Source: JBOGED01 sp050743625 (GTDB lineage Bacteria; Actinomycetota; Nitriliruptoria; Euzebyales; Egibacteraceae). From it: DNA of 9,225 bases. Positions within the stretch are counted from its first letter, which is position 1. Each line of letters starts with the position of its first letter. A model generated the notes under the pieces. That model was not told the DNA's origin. It saw nothing but the letters and a program-made list of their open reading frames with translations, and searched no databases. The stretch is from positions 1 through 9,225 of the forward strand of contig JBOGED010000037.1 in assembly GCA_050743625.1 (NCBI GenBank), read 5' to 3'. This document shows, one piece after another, positions 6,132 to 9,225 of the stretch. Position numbers and translations under genes: made by a program.

Positions 6132-7859
6132 ATGCCATATCGCCTTGGGATCGATGTCGGGACCACGTACACCGCCGCGGCGGTCTGTCGCGACGGGCGT
6201 GCGGAGATCGCAACGCTCGGGACGCGAGCGGCATCCGTCCCGTCGGTGCTCTTCATGTGCGCGGACGGCACGGTGATGACCGGTGAGGCGGCCAGCCGCC
6301 GGGGAGTGACCGAGGCCGACCGGGTCGTCCGAGAGTTCAAGCGCCGGATAGGCGATCCGACACCCCTGGTGATCGCGGGTGCCCCGTACAGCGCCGAGAC
6401 GCTGGCCGGCAAGCTGCTCGCATGGGTCGTCGAGGTCGTGACCAGGCGCGAAGGTGAATCTCCAGAGCAGATCACGATCACTCACCCGGCCAGCTGGGGT
6501 CCCTACAAGAAGGACCTACTGCATCAAGCAGTGCGGATCGCACACCTGGAGCAGGCCGAGTTCCTCACCGAGCCTGAGGCCGCGGCGATCTCCTACGCCC
6601 GCGCCGAGCGGGTCCGACCAGGGAGCACGATCGCGGTCTACGACCTGGGCGGCGGGACGTTCGACGCGGCCGTGGTGCGCAAGACCGCCTCGTCCTTCGA
6701 GCTGCTCGGTGTCCCGGAAGGCATCGAGCGGCTCGGCGGCATCGACTTCGACGAGACCGTATTCGCCCACGTGGCCAGAGCCTTGGACGGCGCGCTCTCC
6801 AAGCTCGACATGGCCGACGAGGACGCGTTGACGGCGGTCGCACGGCTGCGTCAGGAGTGCGTCGACGCGAAGGAGGCGCTGTCAAGCGACACCGAGGTGT
6901 CGATCCCCGTGATGCTCCCGAGCCTGCGGACCCAGATCCGCCTGGTGCGCGGCGAGTTCGAGGAGATGATCCGCCCCGCGATCGCCGAGACGATCTCGGC
7001 GCTGGAGCGCGCCGTACGTTCCGCCGGCTTGCGCTCCGCGGATCTCGATGCCGTGCTGCTGGTTGGTGGGTCGTCGCGCATTCCCCTCGTCGCCAGAATG
7101 GTCTCCGAGGCACTCGGCCGTCCCGTCGCGGTTGACGCCGACCCCAAGCACGCCATCGCGCTCGGCGCCGCGCTGGCCGGCGCTTCCGCTCCCATCGCCG
7201 AGCCCGTCGTGGACGTTGGACCCATCACCGAGACGGTGCCGCCTCTGGTCGCCGTGAGCGCGGCGCGTGAGCCGCTGCCGGTTCCCCCACCCGAGCGCCC
7301 CGCTTCGCGAGATTGGGAATCCGCGCCTCCCGCGCCCGGGCGCAGGCGCAGCCTCGTGGGCCGCGTCCTGGTGCTGGCCTGCGCCGTGCTCGTCGCTCTC
7401 GGCCTGGTGGTGGCTCAGCGGTCAGTCCCTACCAGCTCCGAGGTGGCCTCGGCCGCCCCCGCCCCTCCCCGTGAGGATCCGGCTCCGGAAGAGCCTTCTG
7501 AGCCGGTCCCCGCGCCGGCGCCTGCTCCCGAGCCATCACGAGCCGCGGCCCCCCCCCAGGTTAACCCCCAGGTCAACACGACCCGCCCCCGCCCGCCCGC
7601 CCCCGCCCCGAGGCCTGCTCCCTCTCCTGCTCCGAAGCCCATCCCTGTCCCGGAACCCGAACCCGAGCCAGAGCCGATCCCTGAGCCCGAGCCGGAGCCG
7701 ATCCCTGAGCCCGAGCCAGAGCCGATCCCTGAGCCGGAACCCCAGCCCGAACCCATCCCCGAGCCGGAACCTCTGCCGGAGCCAGAACCTGAGCCCAAAC
7801 CGGAACCGCCGCCGAAGCCGGAACCACCGGACCCCAACCCCGAGCCGGACGAGGACTAG
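6132..7859 (+). CDS. Membrane-anchored Hsp70-like ATPase with Pro-Glu repeat tail
   Basis: A 575-residue paralogue of the preceding gene. Residues 1-350 align to it without a gap (about 219 identities by hand). Motifs: GIDVGTTYT (6-14), REFKRRIGDP (67-76), TEPEAAAISYA (146-156), DLGGGTFD (171-178), LLVGGSSRIPLV (309-320). There is no peptide-binding domain. A linker (351-403) and RRR (404-406) precede one transmembrane helix (about 408-428); the positive-inside rule places the C-terminus outside. The tail (about 431-575) is Pro/Ala-rich, then an acidic Pro-Glu repeat (about 507-575) built on IPEPEPEP. This resembles rigid extended spacers such as that of TonB and could span or contact the cell wall. 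The ATPase call is firm; the tail's role is inferred. The stop codon overlaps that of the convergent toxin gene. Confidence 0.88.
   Translation: MPYRLGIDVGTTYTAAAVCRDGRAEIATLGTRAASVPSVLFMCADGTVMTGEAASRRGVTEADRVVREFKRRIGDPTPLVIAGAPYSAETLAGKLLAWVVEVVTRREGESPEQITITHPASWGPYKKDLLHQAVRIAHLEQAEFLTEPEAAAISYARAERVRPGSTIAVYDLGGGTFDAAVVRKTASSFELLGVPEGIERLGGIDFDETVFAHVARALDGALSKLDMADEDALTAVARLRQECVDAKEALSSDTEVSIPVMLPSLRTQIRLVRGEFEEMIRPAIAETISALERAVRSAGLRSADLDAVLLVGGSSRIPLVARMVSEALGRPVAVDADPKHAIALGAALAGASAPIAEPVVDVGPITETVPPLVAVSAAREPLPVPPPERPASRDWESAPPAPGRRRSLVGRVLVLACAVLVALGLVVAQRSVPTSSEVASAAPAPPREDPAPEEPSEPVPAPAPAPEPSRAAAPPQVNPQVNTTRPRPPAPAPRPAPSPAPKPIPVPEPEPEPEPIPEPEPEPIPEPEPEPIPEPEPQPEPIPEPEPLPEPEPEPKPEPPPKPEPPDPNPEPDED
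7650..7850 (+). repeat. Tandem repeats encoding the Pro-Glu stalk
   Basis: Near-identical 24-base units recur: GCCGATCCCTGAGCC begins at 7673, 7697 and 7721 (period exactly 24, i.e. 8 residues, IPEPEPEP). Degenerate PEP units lie on both sides. Such repeats can change copy number by slippage without shifting frame, so stalk length may vary between strains. Confidence 0.8.
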
Positions 7860-8179
7860 CAGTCCAAGGTCGCCGCCGCGACGGTGCACAGCTCGTGGCG
7901 ACGGCTTGGCCCGAGTGCTCCTAGCCGGCGAACAAGGACCGCCTTCGGCATGGGTCGCAGATTGTCGAAGCTGGCAACCGACTCCACGGGGAGACCTTCA
8001 TCGATACCCAACGCCAACTCGCTGGGTACACCTCGCGCCCGTCGGGTGACGGGCGCGACGAGGACGCGCTGCATCACCTCATTCGCGGCGTCCCGACTGA
8101 CGACAAGGAACGGGCGGCCTTTCTCGTCAGGAGTCTCGCCCCACCACACCTCGCCTCGCGCTACCACCAACGGTCCCAT
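7856..8179 (-). CDS. mazF: PemK/MazF-family toxin (endoribonuclease)
   Basis: A 107-residue protein with the PemK/MazF order of motifs: RGEVWWGE (8-15), RPFLVVSRD (22-30), VLVAPVTRR (39-47), GVPSELAL (50-57), and ESVASFDNLRPMPK (66-79). Length is normal for the family, whose members cleave RNA at short sequences until neutralised by a partner antitoxin. The ATG at 8179-8177 has GAGGA (8185-8189) 5 bases upstream and overlaps the antitoxin 3' end by 19 bases, the usual antitoxin-toxin coupling. Its TAG shares the CTAG tetramer (7856-7859) with the stop of the convergent hsp70-like gene. The family call is confident; cleavage specificity cannot be read from the sequence. Confidence 0.9.
   Translation of the reverse strand: MGPLVVARGEVWWGETPDEKGRPFLVVSRDAANEVMQRVLVAPVTRRARGVPSELALGIDEGLPVESVASFDNLRPMPKAVLVRRLGALGPSRRHELCTVAAATLDC
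8033..8058 (-). repeat. Perfect hairpin inside the toxin gene
   Basis: Two 11-base arms (TCGCGCCCGTC at 8033-8043 and its exact complement at 8048-8058) flank a 4-base loop. It covers codons 41-49 (VAPVTRRAR), a conserved stretch of the family. GC-rich coding constraint may explain it; a role in toxin mRNA folding is possible. Confidence 0.6.
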
Positions 8180-8424
8180 GGCTCGTCCTCGATCGCCTCG
8201 ATCGCCAGACGCATCGCGTCACGCATCTCCGCGTCTCCCTCTGGCAGTCGGGCAAAGCCCGCGGCGAAGGCGGCATCGATCCGCCGGCGCTCAGCGTTTC
8301 TGAGCAGTGCTTCGAGCGCCTGCCGGACTACCTGAGATCGGTTGGCGAACTCGCCCTCGGCGATCAGCTGGTCAACCCCAGCGACCACCTCTTCGGGTAG
8401 CTTCACGGCAACCTGAGTTGTCAT
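8161..8424 (-). CDS. Ribbon-helix-helix antitoxin of the PemK/MazF pair
   Basis: An 87-residue protein. Residues 3-42 fit a ribbon-helix-helix (CopG/ParD-like) DNA-binding fold: strand TQVAVKLP (3-10), helix EEVVAGVDQLIAEG (11-24), turn FANRS (26-30), helix QVVRQALEALL (31-41). The remainder is an acidic/aromatic toxin-binding tail ending EPWDRWW. It precedes and overlaps the toxin gene by 19 bases, the classic order. Antitoxins of this type usually dimerise, neutralise the toxin and repress their own promoter. No good ribosome site lies at normal spacing before the ATG at 8424, whereas TATGCT (8436-8431, minus) is placed so that transcription would begin about at the ATG; the mRNA may be leaderless. 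Confidence 0.88.
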   Translation of the reverse strand: MTTQVAVKLPEEVVAGVDQLIAEGEFANRSQVVRQALEALLRNAERRRIDAAFAAGFARLPEGDAEMRDAMRLAIEAIEDEPWDRWW

Positions 8425-8525
8425 GCCAGGAGCATACCTCTCGGTGATGCGACGTACCGGATCCCGTCCGAGTTGTAAGCCGGCCGTAAGGGGGTAGGCG
8501 CCCGCCAGCCACTACGGTGCGAGGC
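8425..8525. promoter_or_regulatory. Divergent promoter region, antitoxin / oxidoreductase
   Basis: A 101-bp region between divergent genes. Minus strand: TATGCT (8436-8431) is a TANNNT -10 ending 6 bases before the antitoxin ATG. Plus strand: TACGGT (8513-8518) ends 7 bases before the oxidoreductase ATG. Both placements suit leaderless transcripts, common in actinobacteria. The -35 regions are poor. GTAAG occurs twice at an 11-bp period (8475, 8486), as helix-phased regulator half-sites do. An imperfect palindrome around 8428-8446 may be the antitoxin operator. All calls are by eye. Confidence 0.45.
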
Positions 8526-9225
8526 ATGTGGTCCAAGACCATCGCGGTGCTGCGCCGGGCGGGGCTGGCGGGGGGCCGGGCGATCGTGTGGGGCGCGCGG
8601 CTCGTCGCGCGGGTCCCTGAGGTCCCACCGTTCAGGGAGGGCACGTTTCGTAGCCGCGTCCACCATGAGGCCCCGGCCGCGTGGCTCGGGATCTCGCTCG
8701 GCGTGACGTTCGGGGTGTGCTTCGCGACGGGGCTACTGTCCCATCTCGTCCAGCATGCGAGCCTCGGCACGGCGGAGCTGTTCACCGTAGGCGGCTGGGC
8801 GGCATGGCCGTCGCGACCGGTCAACCTTTACCGGGTCACGCAAGGCCTGCACGTCGCGGCGGGTATCGCGAGCATCCCGCTGTTGCTGTTCAAGCTGTTC
8901 GTGGTCTACCCGCACCTGTGGACATGGCCGCCGGCGCGCGGCCTGCGCCACCTGGTGGAGCGGGCGACGTTGCCGCTGCTCGTCGGAGGCGGCCTGTTCT
9001 TGCTGCTCACCGGAGTGCAGAACATCGCGTACTGGTACCCGTGGGGGTTCTTCTTCCCGACCGCGCACTACTGGGCCGCGTGGATCACCATTGGCGCGCT
9101 GGTGATGCACATCTTCGCGAAAGCGCACATCACGCGGCGAGTGATCGCCGGCCGGGACCCGGATGCCGATCTCGCGCCGGCCGGCTCGGCGACGGCGGAT
9201 CCCGCGGCCACCGGCGGGATCACGC
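8526..9225 (+). CDS. Membrane domain of probable molybdopterin-dependent oxidoreductase (C-terminus beyond window)
   Basis: 233 codons are open from the ATG at 8526 to the edge. The N-terminus is basic, followed by four hydrophobic helices: about 52-75, 106-128, 146-169 and 181-200. Histidines within or near them (H73, H77, H109, H181, H195) suit a cytochrome b561-like haem-binding bundle. The segments RPVNLYRVTQGLHVAAGIAS (97-116) and FFFPTAHYWAAWITIGALV (175-193) recall the N-terminal membrane part of actinobacterial proteins that carry a sulfite-oxidase/YedY-type molybdopterin domain. That domain would start just past the edge, after the Ala/Pro/Asp-rich linker at 211-233, so the catalytic assignment is from memory of the family, not seen. 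GAGG ends one base before the ATG, too close to be a normal ribosome site; the transcript may be leaderless. Confidence 0.65.
   Translation, partial: MWSKTIAVLRRAGLAGGRAIVWGARLVARVPEVPPFREGTFRSRVHHEAPAAWLGISLGVTFGVCFATGLLSHLVQHASLGTAELFTVGGWAAWPSRPVNLYRVTQGLHVAAGIASIPLLLFKLFVVYPHLWTWPPARGLRHLVERATLPLLVGGGLFLLLTGVQNIAYWYPWGFFFPTAHYWAAWITIGALVMHIFAKAHITRRVIAGRDPDADLAPAGSATADPAATGGIT

Noticed and set aside
4407..6485. 692-codon open frame on the minus strand across both hsp70-like genes
   Set aside because: It spans two clear genes and their gap on the opposite strand, with no recognisable motif. It is a GC-bias shadow.
7650..7850. Possible CRISPR-like or minisatellite array from the regular repeats
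   Set aside because: The repeats are in frame with a coding sequence, have no spacers, and encode a regular Pro-Glu stalk.
7267..8049. 260-codon Ser/Arg-rich frame overlapping the Pro-Glu repeat
   Set aside because: Not an independent gene; it is open because the repeat lacks stops in this frame. Mentioned only as the frame reached by slippage at the C9 tract.
8733..9128. 131-codon minus-strand frame opposite the membrane protein
   Set aside because: It is charged, Gln/Arg-rich and antisense to a frame with four clear transmembrane helices.

Overview
The window is about 70% GC with the codon bias of a high-GC actinobacterium. No RNA gene, IS element, integrase or CRISPR array is visible. 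Several protein families point to an actinomycete relative of mycobacteria, but the genus cannot be named from this sequence.

Layout. (1) The minus strand from 4199 down to the left edge carries a three-gene operon in the order of mycobacterial iniB-iniA-iniC: an IniB-N-type protein with a very Asp-rich body (4199-3177), a full-length IniA-like dynamin GTPase with a membrane-inserting hydrophobic segment (3097-1232), and an IniC-like dynamin GTPase (1235 to beyond position 1). The last two overlap by four bases. (2) The plus strand from 4428 to 7859 carries two tandem Hsp70-like ATPases. Their nucleotide-binding domains align without gaps over about 350 residues (about 63% identity by hand count). 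Both lack the Hsp70 substrate-binding domain and have one membrane segment. Their C-terminal parts are unrelated: a small two-cysteine ectodomain in the first, a Pro-Glu repeat stalk in the second. (3) A 228-bp divergent control region (4200-4427) separates the two arms. (4) A PemK/MazF-type toxin and a ribbon-helix-helix antitoxin lie on the minus strand at 8424-7856, convergent with the second hsp70; their stop codons overlap. (5) From 8526 to the right edge runs the N-terminal membrane part of a probable molybdopterin-dependent oxidoreductase.

Working model (inference). The iniBAC-like operon and the divergent membrane-anchored Hsp70 pair form one envelope-associated system. Two dynamin-like GTPases would remodel membrane, IniB would be an acidic partner, and two actin-fold ATPases would couple cytoplasmic nucleotide cycling to extracytoplasmic sensor or stalk domains. 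Both hsp70 leaders carry the same G-run / C-run / G-run / ribosome-site order, which suggests shared control. The toxin-antitoxin pair and the oxidoreductase are probably unrelated neighbours.
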